The notes under the pieces were generated by a model. It searched no databases. It was given only the letters and a program-made list of their open reading frames with translations, and was not told the origin of the DNA. Position numbers and translations under genes: made by a program. Positions 32,689 through 41,068 of a stretch of 49,841 nt of DNA are shown one piece after another. The DNA is from Paenibacillus tengchongensis (GTDB lineage Bacteria > Bacillota > Bacilli > Paenibacillales > Paenibacillaceae): contig NZ_WACP01000024.1 of the NCBI RefSeq assembly GCF_008973665.1, forward strand, positions 1 to 49,841, in the 5' to 3' direction. The number at the start of each line of letters is the position of its first letter. Positions within the stretch are counted from its first letter, which is position 1.

Positions 32689-33300
32689 ATGTGGACCACA
32701 GTCCGGGGAGAAGCAGGCGGCTACAATGATGAGGTCAAAGCGGTGGATGAGCAAATCCTGCAGCTGGTTCTGCAGCGCAGGCAGCTCACGGCGGGCCGGC
32801 ACTTGTTCCCGAAGCCGGAGATTATCGAGGAATGGGCCGGGCATTACGGAATAGAGGCGGAGCAAATTACACATACCTTCGGGGGAATTGTCGCTGCTTT
32901 ACCGAGGCGCCGGATCCGAGAGGATAATGGTCCGCTGCAGGGCGTACTGCCCATCATGAAGATTTCGGTACAGTCCGACGTGGAGTACGCCATTACCCAT
33001 GCGATGCAGTACAGTGAATTCAGTATAGTGTCCGTGCAGATCACTTACCTGAAGGCAAGCGAGAAAGAGGTGAATCTGAGTCCTGCTTTGACTCTGGCCG
33101 TGGAGGGCAGCAGTGAGTATGAGGTCCAGCATTATGGCGGTCACGGCGGCGGACCCAAGACACAGATCCAGTTTGCCGTCTCTCCTCCGCTTCCACCCGA
33201 TCTTGAGGATGTCCGCCTCCGGCTTGTTCCCGGCGGCCTGACGTTCATGATGCCGAGATATACGGAGATTCAATTGAATGAGCAGGTAGACTTCGATTAG
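32689..33300 (+). CDS. Uncharacterised protein with chorismate-mutase-like N-terminal helix
   Basis: This encodes 203 residues and is not recognised with confidence. Residues about 12-55 (EVKAVDEQILQLVLQRRQL and onward) resemble the first helix of the AroQ chorismate mutase fold (D-xx-I-x-x-L-x-x-x-R), but the later catalytic residues of that family are not evident. The remainder is beta-rich, with a Gly/His cluster HYGGHGGGPKTQ near residue 150. No signal peptide or membrane helix is present. The ATG follows AAGGAGG by eight bases, supporting real translation. It stands between the hemL terminator and a repeat-rich intergenic stretch, so context gives no function. Confidence 0.75.
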   Translation: MWTTVRGEAGGYNDEVKAVDEQILQLVLQRRQLTAGRHLFPKPEIIEEWAGHYGIEAEQITHTFGGIVAALPRRRIREDNGPLQGVLPIMKISVQSDVEYAITHAMQYSEFSIVSVQITYLKASEKEVNLSPALTLAVEGSSEYEVQHYGGHGGGPKTQIQFAVSPPLPPDLEDVRLRLVPGGLTFMMPRYTEIQLNEQVDFD

Positions 33301-33340
33301 AACAAGCCGCTTGGTCGCCGAATTCGTTAGTTGGCTAGTC

Positions 33341-33486
33341 CGGTCAATCGGTTGTTCGTCAGGCCGGCCAGTTCTACCCGTTCGCTAGTTCGTCAGCTCG
33401 GTCAGTCGCCCCGTCGGTCAATCGGCTGTTCGTTAGGCCGGTCAGCTTGACCAGTGAGCTAGTTCGTCAGCTCGGCCAGTCGCCCA
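33341..33486. repeat. Imperfect tandem repeat, two units of 72 bases with 74-base period
   Basis: Units at 33341-33412 and 33415-33486 are about 85 percent identical by eye, beginning CGGTCAATCGG and ending CAGTCGCCC. A degraded partial third unit with CAGCTCGGC and CTCAGTCGCCCAGT runs to about 33540. Shorter TTCGTTAG/TTGGCTAG-like words recur inside. Stop codons interrupt the frames and no ribosome binding site is visible, so it is not a gene. Confidence 0.75.
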
Positions 33487-33546
33487 GTTCGCTGGTACTT
33501 CAGCTCGGCACGTCGCTCAGTCGCCCAGTATGCTAGTTCAGCAACC

Positions 33547-33732
33547 TAAGTGGATTTCCGACAACTAATTTCCGCATTTCCAGCCTTTTGCTGTCATTAA
33601 TTCGATTTTCGCCATCTAATTTGGGAAGAAGGTGCTTCATCCTTTATTTTCGGCGGTATTAGGTGGCGATTATCCAACTATACGTGAATATCCGGCTCCC
33701 GCCGCTAATTTAAGTGGCGGAAATCGAATTAA
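33547..33732. repeat. Cluster of short dispersed repeats with inverted pair
   Basis: Related 25-base elements of the form TTAAnTnGATTTnCGCCAnCTAA occur at 33547-33571, 33598-33622 and, reversed, at 33707-33732. The second and third form an inverted pair 135 bases across. Related elements recur at 49647-49671 and 49696-49719. Together with the tandem repeat just upstream this fills the 640-base gene-free stretch 33301-33939; no coding signal is seen there. Confidence 0.65.
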
Positions 33733-33823
33733 TCGATGTAGCGCGCTTCCCGGAGTATCGCATACGCGGCCTCTGAACGGGCCTTCACTTCAAGCTCTCG
33801 GCTCCCGCTGGCCGGGCGCACCA

Positions 33824-33866
33824 CCCCAAAAACCGCCCCGGGCAACTCATTGACCCGGGGCGGTTT
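33824..33866. terminator. Terminator of the peptide deformylase gene
   Basis: AAACCGCCCCGGG (33830-33842) and CCCGGGGCGGTTT (33854-33866) form a perfect 13-bp stem. On the minus strand it continues as TTTTTGG, fitting termination after the deformylase gene. In the plus direction TTTCTGTT follows. Confidence 0.9.
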
Positions 33867-33939
33867 CTGTTCACACTTATTCGTACACAGCGCGGGAGCA
33901 AAATGAACCGTAACCGGGTCACTTCAATCGCCGCGCCTC

Positions 33940-34539
33940 TTATTTCTTCTGGTCGTACAGGCTGCGGATTTCCACACCCTGCGGCAGCTTGAACGGATTC
34001 TCCTGATTGATGCGGTCATAGAACATCACGCCGTCCAGATGATCCATCTCATGCTGGATAATGATGGCCTGGTAGCCCTTGAACTTCATCGTGACTTCCT
34101 TACCGTCCAGATTGTACCCCTTGACCTTCACCGACTCGTATCTCGGCACAAACCCCTGCACCGGACGGTCCACAGACAGGCAGCCTTCGCTCTCCGGCAA
34201 GTAGACCATCGCCAGTGAATGGCTGACAATCTTCGGATTGACCCAGGCATGCTCGACAATCCGGCCCTTCTCATCCGTGGAGAACATGACAAACATCCGT
34301 TTGGCGACCCCGATCTGGTTAGCCGACAGTCCGACGCCGGAGCGCAGCTTGTATTTAGCCGATATCTCAGGGTCCTGGCTGTTCTTCAGGAACTGCATCA
34401 TGCACTCCAGCGTCTCGCGGTCTTCCTGCGAAAGTGGGAGCTTTACGGGCTCCGCCACGCTGCGGAGCACAGGATGGCCCTCGCGCAGGATGTCGTCCAT
34501 GGTGATAATATAGCCTGCTTTATACTTTGCTTCTGACAA
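33940..34539 (-). CDS. def: Peptide deformylase
   Basis: This encodes 199 residues. It removes the formyl group from the N-terminal methionine of new proteins. All three motifs are present: GVGLSANQ (68-75), EGCLS with the metal ligand Cys120, and HEMDH (163-167) with two metal-binding histidines and the catalytic glutamate. The insertions and length suit the type 2 deformylases of Gram-positive bacteria. The start is TTG at 34539 with GGTGGAGG seven bases upstream. A structured leader lies directly before the ribosome binding site. Confidence 0.97.
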   Translation of the reverse strand: MSEAKYKAGYIITMDDILREGHPVLRSVAEPVKLPLSQEDRETLECMMQFLKNSQDPEISAKYKLRSGVGLSANQIGVAKRMFVMFSTDEKGRIVEHAWVNPKIVSHSLAMVYLPESEGCLSVDRPVQGFVPRYESVKVKGYNLDGKEVTMKFKGYQAIIIQHEMDHLDGVMFYDRINQENPFKLPQGVEIRSLYDQKK

Positions 34540-34554
34540 CTGCTTTCCTCCACC

Positions 34555-34614
34555 TTCGCCTTATAGACGCTAGCCATTCGGGCTTTCATGCAAGCCCTGC
34601 AGACGCCTGGCGAA
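34555..34614 (-). other. Possible structured leader of the deformylase gene
   Basis: On the minus strand TTCGCC (34609-34614) can pair with GGCGAA (34555-34560), enclosing a hairpin GGGCTT...AAGCCC (34580-34597). The outer stem abuts the GGTGGAGG ribosome binding site of the deformylase gene. No known riboswitch class is recognised. Confidence 0.35.
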
Positions 34615-34640
34615 ATAATTTACTGTTATTCTATGCGATT

Positions 34641-35927
34641 CTACGGATTGATGAACGCCGTTCGCAGCTTGCTGCTGTAGTTCACATCAAAACCGAGTCC
34701 GGTGGCCAGAGCCGCCAGCGGCAGGTAGGTCTTGTCTTCTTTGCCCACCTTCTGCAGGAAGGCCGGTGTATCCAGTGCGACATCGGCGCCGTTCACCTTC
34801 ATCGTCTTGGCGCCGATGGTAATGACAACCGTGCGGTCTCCGAGGACGACAGTGGCGCTGGCCGTCTTGTTGTCCCATTTGCCGGTGGCTCCCATGGCGT
34901 TCAGGATATCTCTAAGCGCCAGGAAATTCTGGCCGTTCTTCAGGATCGGCTTGTTCGGCGTATTCAGCTCCGTGCCCTTGACTACAATTGACATCGGCGT
35001 GGAAGCAGCAGCAAAGGCCGCTGCGGAAGGCGTACGGTATTCGCCCCACAGCATCTCGGAGAATACCCGGGCAATCGTCTCATACCCCTGCTGAGTCGGA
35101 TGGAAATCCGGGGTTCCCGCCGTGAAGATATAAGTAAGCGAAATCTCCCTGCCGGCAAAAGCCGCCGCTACAGGAGCCAGCATCACCGGCGCGTCCGTCC
35201 GGTTGGCCTCCGCGACGACATCCTTGGCGGTGGCTGTAAAGTCTGCCGCCGCGTCCATCAGCTTCGTGTACACGTCTTTAACCGCAATCTGCGGGGCCGG
35301 CTGGTACTGGTCCGCCAGCAGAATCGTGGCCTGCGGATTGACGGCGCGGATATTGTCCAGCGCTGCCTTCATATTAGCGCTGTAGTCCGCCAGCCGCTGC
35401 GTCAGCTGCGTCTGGAAATCGGCTTCCGCCAATTCCCTGGCATGCAGGAACAGGCTGCTGACATCATTGCCGCCGATGGTAATCGTGATCAGATCGGCTT
35501 CCGCCAGCTCCGCCTTGACCTGCGGCACCGCGGCGGCGAACGAACCGATCCGCGGATCGGGCAAGCCCGCCTGGATGGCCTCGGCCGTGGTTGCCGTACC
35601 ATCCTTAATCGCCCAGGTATAATGAAGCAGGCCCGCCGAGGTTAATCCGAGTATGCCATAATTGCTGACTGCGCTTCGCCCATGATACCAGCCCTGCTCC
35701 AGCAGCCGCTCCGCATAGCCGTACGGCTTCACATTTACATCTGTCATTCCCGGCTCATAGCCTGCCGTAATGGAATCCCCCAGCGCTACGATGCGAAAGA
35801 CATCCTGTCCGGCTGCCCCGGCTGTCCCGGCGGCTCCGGCAGTGCCGCCTCCCGTTCCGGTCCATAAGCCAATCAGCAGCATACCGCTGATGCCGGCTTT
35901 CATTGCTTTGCTCCAACCTCTCTGCAT
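34641..35927 (-). CDS. Secreted SGNH/GDSL hydrolase with C-terminal stalk domain
   Basis: This encodes 428 residues. A signal peptide (about 1-33, Gly/Ala-rich) is followed by an SGNH hydrolase domain with block I VALGDSITAGY, block III TITIGGNDVSS and the catalytic DFHPTQQGY. The C-terminal 110 residues form a copper amine oxidase N-like stalk domain (NFLALRDILNAMGATGKWDN, TYLPLAALATGLGF). It is likely an extracellular esterase or lipase, possibly acting on acylated wall polymers. The start has GGGAGGGG four bases upstream. The stalk domain resembles the one in the polysaccharide deacetylase at 17155-18564. Confidence 0.92.
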   Translation of the reverse strand: MQRGWSKAMKAGISGMLLIGLWTGTGGGTAGAAGTAGAAGQDVFRIVALGDSITAGYEPGMTDVNVKPYGYAERLLEQGWYHGRSAVSNYGILGLTSAGLLHYTWAIKDGTATTAEAIQAGLPDPRIGSFAAAVPQVKAELAEADLITITIGGNDVSSLFLHARELAEADFQTQLTQRLADYSANMKAALDNIRAVNPQATILLADQYQPAPQIAVKDVYTKLMDAAADFTATAKDVVAEANRTDAPVMLAPVAAAFAGREISLTYIFTAGTPDFHPTQQGYETIARVFSEMLWGEYRTPSAAAFAAASTPMSIVVKGTELNTPNKPILKNGQNFLALRDILNAMGATGKWDNKTASATVVLGDRTVVITIGAKTMKVNGADVALDTPAFLQKVGKEDKTYLPLAALATGLGFDVNYSSKLRTAFINP

Positions 35928-36073
35928 CGTACCCCTCCCAATTTGGTGATATCTTCATTCTATCATCCGCCCGGTCCGCGCAAAAGAGCGGCTTCCCTGC
36001 TTCAGGGAAACCGCCCTTGTCTGTCGGCGCTTATTGCGCTTCGTTCTGTACGCTGCAACCAGGCGCCGGCCGG

Positions 36074-36334
36074 CTACTGCTTGTCTTCGGGTTCCGGCTT
36101 TATGCCCTTGCCCAGCGCCCGTTCCAGGTATTTATCATACCGGTCATCCAGTTCCGAAGCAATTCTGCGGTAGCGCAGCGTCTCCTCCACAATCGGGTCA
36201 AGTATGGTCTGGATCCGGATTTCGTAAGGTGCCGACATTTGGCGGAGCTCCTTCGCCTTGCGGTCTTCCTGCTCCATCTCTCCGTCTTCAAGCAGCTCGC
36301 TCAGCTTGCGCTCAAGATCCTCCCGTTCACTCAT
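36074..36334 (-). CDS. Small highly charged hypothetical protein
   Basis: This encodes 86 residues, almost entirely helical and rich in Glu, Arg and Lys (MSEREDLERKLSELLEDGEM...), with no cysteine, signal peptide or membrane helix. It is not recognised. AAGGAGG lies ten bases before the start and overlaps the stop codon of the inositol monophosphatase gene, so the two are cotranscribed. Function is unknown. Confidence 0.75.
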   Translation of the reverse strand: MSEREDLERKLSELLEDGEMEQEDRKAKELRQMSAPYEIRIQTILDPIVEETLRYRRIASELDDRYDKYLERALGKGIKPEPEDKQ

Positions 36335-36349
36335 CGGTTCATGTCCTCC

Positions 36350-37234
36350 TTACGCTTCGAATCCCGTACCCTTCGCTTCGCTCAGCGCAGTCACCAGAAA
36401 ATCATGAATCCCGCCGTTGCTCGCTACTACATGCCGCGTCCCGATATCGTAAGCCTTGCCAAGCGTATCGGTTACCCGGCCGCCGGATTCCAGCACCAGC
36501 AGCACGCCTGCCGCGCAGTCCCAGGGACTGAGGCCGACTTCCCAATAACCGTCCACGCGGCCGATGGCCACGTAGGCCAAATGCAGCGCCGCCGAGCCGC
36601 CGGCACGGATGCCGCGGACCTGCGGCAGAATGTGCTGCAGCCCCGCCATATTGGCCGGCTGGGCAAATACGCGGTCCGGCGGAAAGCCCATGGCAATCAG
36701 ACTGCTGCCCGGCTCACGCTCAGCCGATACGGCTGCAGGAATACCGTGCATGTAAGCCCCCTTGCCCTTCTCGGCAACGAACATCTCGTCACGGATCGGA
36801 TCATAGATCACGCCGACGGTCAGCTCGCCGTTCACGACCAGCGCTATGGATACGCAATAAAAAGGGAATCCGTGCACGAAATTGGTCGTGCCGTCAATCG
36901 GATCGACAATCCACAGGTATTCATGCTTCCGCGCTTCCTCCAGAGCAAAGGCGACATTATCCGCTCCGGGCTCGACACCCTCTTCTCCCAGTATGGCGTG
37001 GTCGGGATAATGGGTCAGGATCAGCCGGCGGATCATCTGCTCGACGCCTTTATCCACCTCTGTAACAAGATCCTGGGCCGAAGTCTTGCTGCCCAGTTCC
37101 TTCACCTGGCCTTGTCTGCTCTTGATCCATTCCCCCGCCTTGGCCGCCGCATTGATTGCCACAGCCGTATAGCCCTTGCTTGTTACCACATAGGGCTCCC
37201 GTTCCTTCCGGTTCTCAGGATTTAACGAATTCAT
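36350..37234 (-). CDS. Inositol monophosphatase family protein
   Basis: This encodes 294 residues. The metal-binding motifs are present: ILGEEG (Glu84/Glu85), WIVDPIDGTTNFVHG (Asp111, Asp114) and WDCAAGVLLVLESGG. Members dephosphorylate inositol phosphate, other sugar phosphates, PAP or NADP. The exact substrate is not visible. There is an N-terminal extension of about 20 residues before the usual start of the fold. The ATG follows GGAGTG by five bases. It is the first gene of a pair with a small charged protein. Confidence 0.93.
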   Translation of the reverse strand: MNSLNPENRKEREPYVVTSKGYTAVAINAAAKAGEWIKSRQGQVKELGSKTSAQDLVTEVDKGVEQMIRRLILTHYPDHAILGEEGVEPGADNVAFALEEARKHEYLWIVDPIDGTTNFVHGFPFYCVSIALVVNGELTVGVIYDPIRDEMFVAEKGKGAYMHGIPAAVSAEREPGSSLIAMGFPPDRVFAQPANMAGLQHILPQVRGIRAGGSAALHLAYVAIGRVDGYWEVGLSPWDCAAGVLLVLESGGRVTDTLGKAYDIGTRHVVASNGGIHDFLVTALSEAKGTGFEA

Positions 37235-37376
37235 CTCTTCACTCCGCTTTCCTCAAGCATCTATGCGATTCTGATCTGGCGTTGCCGTAAGTTTCATTCA
37301 ACGTACCTTATTTTGCAGCGCTTATCAAGTCGGAACTTGGCACGTATTTTGCAATTAGCTCCGGGTTTGGCGCGGT

Positions 37377-38384
37377 TTACGGTTCAATATTGATGCTGGC
37401 CCCGTCTAATACCGTTATTCCGCTGCCGCTCCGCGCGGTTTCCTTCAGCGTCTCCATCAGTTCAAACAGCGCCCCGTCCTTGGCCTTGGCCTCGATCATC
37501 ACATCCACCGCCGGCGTATCAGCCGCGATGCGTCTCAGGAAGGCCAGCAGCGGCGCCGGCTCGACACCATCGGCATGGCTGCGCGGATCAGAGGGGCTGC
37601 GCGGGCTGGAGACGTGAATCTTCGGCGGCAGCGCCTCGGCGGGTGCAAGATCGGCCCGGGCCAGGCTGCTCTCCCATGTGCGGAAAATGTCCGGCCACAG
37701 CTCCCAGGGAAGCTCGCCCTCATTGTTGACCCACTGGTGATGGATATCCAGCACCATCGGCAGGCCCAGCTCACGGCATACAGCCAGCGTCTCGACCGCA
37801 TTGAACGTCTTATCGTCGTTCTCCAGCGTCATGCGCTCCTGAAGCACGGCAGGCAGCTCCGCAAAATGCTCCCGGAACCTGGCCGCCGCCGAGGGCTTGT
37901 CCCCGTAAGCTCCGCCAATATGAATATTGTTCTTGGCGGTTGCGGGCAGCCCCATGGCCGACAGCATATCTGTATGATGCTTCAGGTCCCGCACGGAGCT
38001 TATCAGCACCTCCGGCCGGGGGGTGCTGAGCACCGTGAAATGATCGGGGTGAAAAGAAGTCCGCATCCCGTGCTTAGTGATAAATGCGCCGACTTCCGCG
38101 AAATCCTCCGCAAGTGCGGCGAACGGGTCCCAGTCCGACAGCTCCGGATGGGTCGCCAGCGGAATCAGCTTGGACGTCAGGCGGTACACCTTAATATCGG
38201 AAGCGGCATTATGCCGCAGCAGGCGGAGCGTATTGTGCAGATTCTGCTTCGCAATGCTCTCCAGCCGCCGTATTCCGGCTTCGCGGTCGCCCAGCTTGCT
38301 GAAGCTCGCCATCGTCATGGTCTTGGACGGCGAGCAGTCTTTGATGACGGTCGACATCGCCACATAGCCGAACCGGACGATCAT
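37377..38384 (-). CDS. uvsE: UV DNA damage endonuclease
   Basis: This encodes 335 residues. It is a TIM-barrel enzyme that nicks DNA 5' of UV photoproducts. Recognised by VRFGYVAMS at the start, NLHNTLRLLRHNAASDIKVYRLTS, TSFHPDHFTVLSTP, NNIHIGGAYGDK, LENDDKTFN and MVLDIHHQWVN, whose His, Glu and Asp residues bind the metal cluster. The start overlaps the stop of a small upstream gene by four bases (ATGA), so the two are translationally coupled. Confidence 0.95.
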   Translation of the reverse strand: MIVRFGYVAMSTVIKDCSPSKTMTMASFSKLGDREAGIRRLESIAKQNLHNTLRLLRHNAASDIKVYRLTSKLIPLATHPELSDWDPFAALAEDFAEVGAFITKHGMRTSFHPDHFTVLSTPRPEVLISSVRDLKHHTDMLSAMGLPATAKNNIHIGGAYGDKPSAAARFREHFAELPAVLQERMTLENDDKTFNAVETLAVCRELGLPMVLDIHHQWVNNEGELPWELWPDIFRTWESSLARADLAPAEALPPKIHVSSPRSPSDPRSHADGVEPAPLLAFLRRIAADTPAVDVMIEAKAKDGALFELMETLKETARSGSGITVLDGASINIEP

Positions 38385-38698
38385 CGCTGCTCTCCGAAGA
38401 ACATTTCCTCGGCCAGCGCCGTCTGCACCCGGGATTCCTCCTCGGTGAGCTTGCGCACCAGCTCCATTTCGACCGCCGTGACCTCATTGCCCTGGAAGTT
38501 GATCTCCGCAATGGAAGCAGAAATTTTGACAATCGCCACAGCGATATTCCCAGGGGTATAAGCGATGACCTTCTGGCCGGTAGGATATACACGGAAGCCC
38601 TGTTTAACCATCTTGGTGCGTCCGTATTCCAGCAGTTCGTACAGTTCCTGTTCATTCTTGAATTTGCAGACTGAGTTGAATTCCGTTTGAAATCCCAT
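38381..38698 (-). CDS. Uncharacterised small protein coupled to uvsE
   Basis: This encodes 105 residues and is not recognised with confidence. It has an alpha/beta pattern: MGFQTEFNSVCKF, QGFRVYPTGQKVIAYTPGNIAVAIVKISAS, then an amphipathic Glu-rich helix with EMELVRKLTEEESRV. No membrane helix or signal. The ATG follows GGGGCAGG. Four-base overlap with the UV endonuclease gene suggests a common operon, though not necessarily a common function. Confidence 0.8.
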   Translation of the reverse strand: MGFQTEFNSVCKFKNEQELYELLEYGRTKMVKQGFRVYPTGQKVIAYTPGNIAVAIVKISASIAEINFQGNEVTAVEMELVRKLTEEESRVQTALAEEMFFGEQR

Positions 38699-38748
38699 GT
38701 TTCCCTGCCCCTTTCCGGCCCGAAAGCCCGCCGCGCTAATGATAGAGT

Positions 38749-39840
38749 TTATTCTTTGTCAAAAGTAAGGCTCTGTCTGAACCGGTAGCGCTCCAGCGCC
38801 AGCTCGACCATCCGGTCCAGCAGCACTTGATACGTTACGCCGGTCTCCCGCCACAGCAACGGATACATGCTGAACGGCGTGAAGCCGGGCATCGTGTTTA
38901 CTTCGTTGATCAGAATCCGGCCGTCGGAACGGCGCACGAAGAAGTCTGCACGGGTAATGCCGCTGCCCTCGATCGCCCGGAAGGCCGAAATCGCCAGCTC
39001 GCGCAGGCGGTCCGCCACTTCGGCATCGACCGGTGCCGGAATCAGCATCTGTGATTTGCCGTCGATATATTTTGCCGCATAATCATAATATTCACCAGAG
39101 GAGACGATTTCACCCGGAACGGAAGCCTCCGGTTCTTCATTCCCCAGAACGGCTACCTCCACCTCGCGCGCATCGACGAATTCCTCAACGATCACCTTGG
39201 TATCATAACGGAAGGCATTCTCTACAGCCTTAATGAGGCTTTCTTTATCGGATGCTTTCGAAATCCCGACGCTGGAGCCCAGATTGGCCGGCTTGACAAA
39301 AACAGGGTAACCAAGCCTATCCTCCACGCCGAAAATCAGCTCATGGCTCTTACGCTTCCACGCGGAGGCGCTGAAATAGCAATATTTGCACTGCTCCAGC
39401 CCGGCTTCGGCAAACAGCTTCTTCATGACTACCTTATCCATCCCGGCGGCTGAAGCCAGCACTCCGGCACCGATGTAAGGAATATTGGCCATCTCGAACA
39501 ATCCCTGAATCGTTCCGTCTTCGCCGTTGGTGCCGTGGAGCAGTGGGAACATCACATCAATCTGCTGTCCGCCCCCGCTGATTCCGGCGAATACCGCATT
39601 CAGCGCTGCCCCCGTATCGCCGGAGGCTTCTGTTAGCTTAAGCAGTTCGATGTTACCGTAAGGCGCCTGAAGGACTGCCCCCATTCTCCACAGACCTTCA
39701 TTGGTAATATAAAAAGGAATAATCTCGTATTTACTGTAGTCAAAAGCGTTCATTACCGCAAAGGCAGTCTGCAGCGAAATCTCATGCTCTCCCGATTTGC
39801 CGCCGTATACCAAGCCCACGGTACATTTTGCGTTACCCAT
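38749..39840 (-). CDS. ddl: D-alanine--D-alanine ligase
   Basis: This encodes 363 residues. It makes the D-Ala-D-Ala dipeptide of peptidoglycan with ATP. The ATP-grasp fold shows VGLVYGGKSGEHEISL at the start, HGTNGEDGTIQG, GYPVFVKPANLGSSVGISK, EGSGITRADFFV and the C-terminal INEVNTMPGFTPFSMYP. The length suits the longer DdlA-type enzymes. The ATG follows AGAGGT by six bases. It lies 19 bases downstream of an amidase-domain gene, probably in one operon. Confidence 0.97.
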   Translation of the reverse strand: MGNAKCTVGLVYGGKSGEHEISLQTAFAVMNAFDYSKYEIIPFYITNEGLWRMGAVLQAPYGNIELLKLTEASGDTGAALNAVFAGISGGGQQIDVMFPLLHGTNGEDGTIQGLFEMANIPYIGAGVLASAAGMDKVVMKKLFAEAGLEQCKYCYFSASAWKRKSHELIFGVEDRLGYPVFVKPANLGSSVGISKASDKESLIKAVENAFRYDTKVIVEEFVDAREVEVAVLGNEEPEASVPGEIVSSGEYYDYAAKYIDGKSQMLIPAPVDAEVADRLRELAISAFRAIEGSGITRADFFVRRSDGRILINEVNTMPGFTPFSMYPLLWRETGVTYQVLLDRMVELALERYRFRQSLTFDKE

Positions 39841-39859
39841 GCCTTAACCTCTTTCCGGA

Positions 39860-40891
39860 TTATAAGTAGTCATTGATATGAAAAAAACGATAGGCCGTCT
39901 TGTCGGTCCAGGCATAGGAATCCCGGTAATCCCAAAAGCGGTGCCGGCTGCTGACCGTCCGGGCGTTCACCAGCGGCAGCCCTTCAGCATCGAAGGCCGT
40001 GACAATCGTGCTGTGCTGATAATGGCCGTTGCCGTCCCAGTCATACTGGATGACATCGCCCAGCATTAATTGCTCCGCCCGCTCCACCGCCTCGGCGCGC
40101 AGCCCGCTTGGGCGGTCCGCGCTCAAATAGTGCTGCAGGCTGTCCGATACAGCCCAGCTGTAGCTCCACCACTCCTGGGCTCCGTTGTAGCCTTTGTACC
40201 ACCAGCCCGTTTCTCTTTTACCAGTATAGTGGATCGGCGCCCCCCCTGCAAAGAGACATTGGGAGACATAATTGGTGCAGTCCACTTCAAAAATCTCAAA
40301 CTCCGGATTGCCGTCCTTCCACCAGCGGTCGGCATAGGCTACGGCCTCCTCGCGGCGGTAGCGGACCTCTCTGGTGCCGCCGGCGCCGCCGCGCAGAACC
40401 TTGCGGTTCAGCAGCGGCTGGGACGGCTGCGGTTCGGCCAGCGGCTCCCCCCACTTGGAGAACCGCAGCGCAGGCTCCGTTGGCACCGGACGGCGCAGTG
40501 AATTGCGCTCGGGCACGCTGCGCTCAACGGTGGCGATCTCCCAGCCCTCCTTCCCGCGTACAAAGGTCAGGCGCTCCGCTTCAATGACATCCTCCCGCTG
40601 GGTGATCCCGCCTTTCTCGTAATACAAAGCGCTGTGCAGCGCCACATCCGCCACAACCTCATGCGGATTCTGCCGCACCGTCCGCACGGTCCGCACCCCG
40701 GTCTCCCCGCGCAGGGGAGTAATTCCCCTGTAGCTGTACCACTGCGCCAGACGACGGGATCGCTCGCCCTGCGCCACGAGGAATCGTGGGTCCTTGACAG
40801 CGGAATGGCGCGGCTCCGAGCCCGGGGCGACCCGTCCTTTGTTCACCTGATCCACGTACACATACAGACTTTGTTTCCAATCCTGCTCCAC
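39860..40891 (-). CDS. Putative amidase-domain (Amidase_6) protein
   Basis: This encodes 343 residues. The C-terminal half matches the Amidase_6 (putative NlpC/P60-like amidase) domain: AVAYADRWW, then the likely catalytic FEVDCTNYVSQCLFAGG, GGAP, WWSYSWAVSDSL and LGDVIQYDWDGNGHYQHSTIV with the histidine. The N-terminal part is a helical domain without a clear signal peptide. A peptidoglycan or spore-related peptide substrate is likely but unproven. The start is GTG at 40891. The next gene in the same direction is ddl, 19 bases on. Confidence 0.85.
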   Translation of the reverse strand: MEQDWKQSLYVYVDQVNKGRVAPGSEPRHSAVKDPRFLVAQGERSRRLAQWYSYRGITPLRGETGVRTVRTVRQNPHEVVADVALHSALYYEKGGITQREDVIEAERLTFVRGKEGWEIATVERSVPERNSLRRPVPTEPALRFSKWGEPLAEPQPSQPLLNRKVLRGGAGGTREVRYRREEAVAYADRWWKDGNPEFEIFEVDCTNYVSQCLFAGGAPIHYTGKRETGWWYKGYNGAQEWWSYSWAVSDSLQHYLSADRPSGLRAEAVERAEQLMLGDVIQYDWDGNGHYQHSTIVTAFDAEGLPLVNARTVSSRHRFWDYRDSYAWTDKTAYRFFHINDYL

Positions 40892-41068
40892 TTCATTCCC
40901 GCCCTTCTTCCCTGATTGGCTGCTGTCCTATATATATGAGGAAGATTCCGCGGCTATACGGCATCCGACCGATTCCCGCTGCAGGCAGTAAGGAGCGGAG
41001 CAGGGCCGGTAAATATGGGTACATTGGCAGCAAAAAAAACTTTACTCCCCTTCTTGTAACCGTTATAC

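Noticed and set aside
33341..33540. CRISPR array
   Set aside because: The units are long, imperfect and directly adjacent without unique spacers, and no cas genes are nearby.
33301..33830. Insertion sequence remnant
   Set aside because: No transposase-like frame, terminal repeats of an IS family or target-site duplication could be seen.
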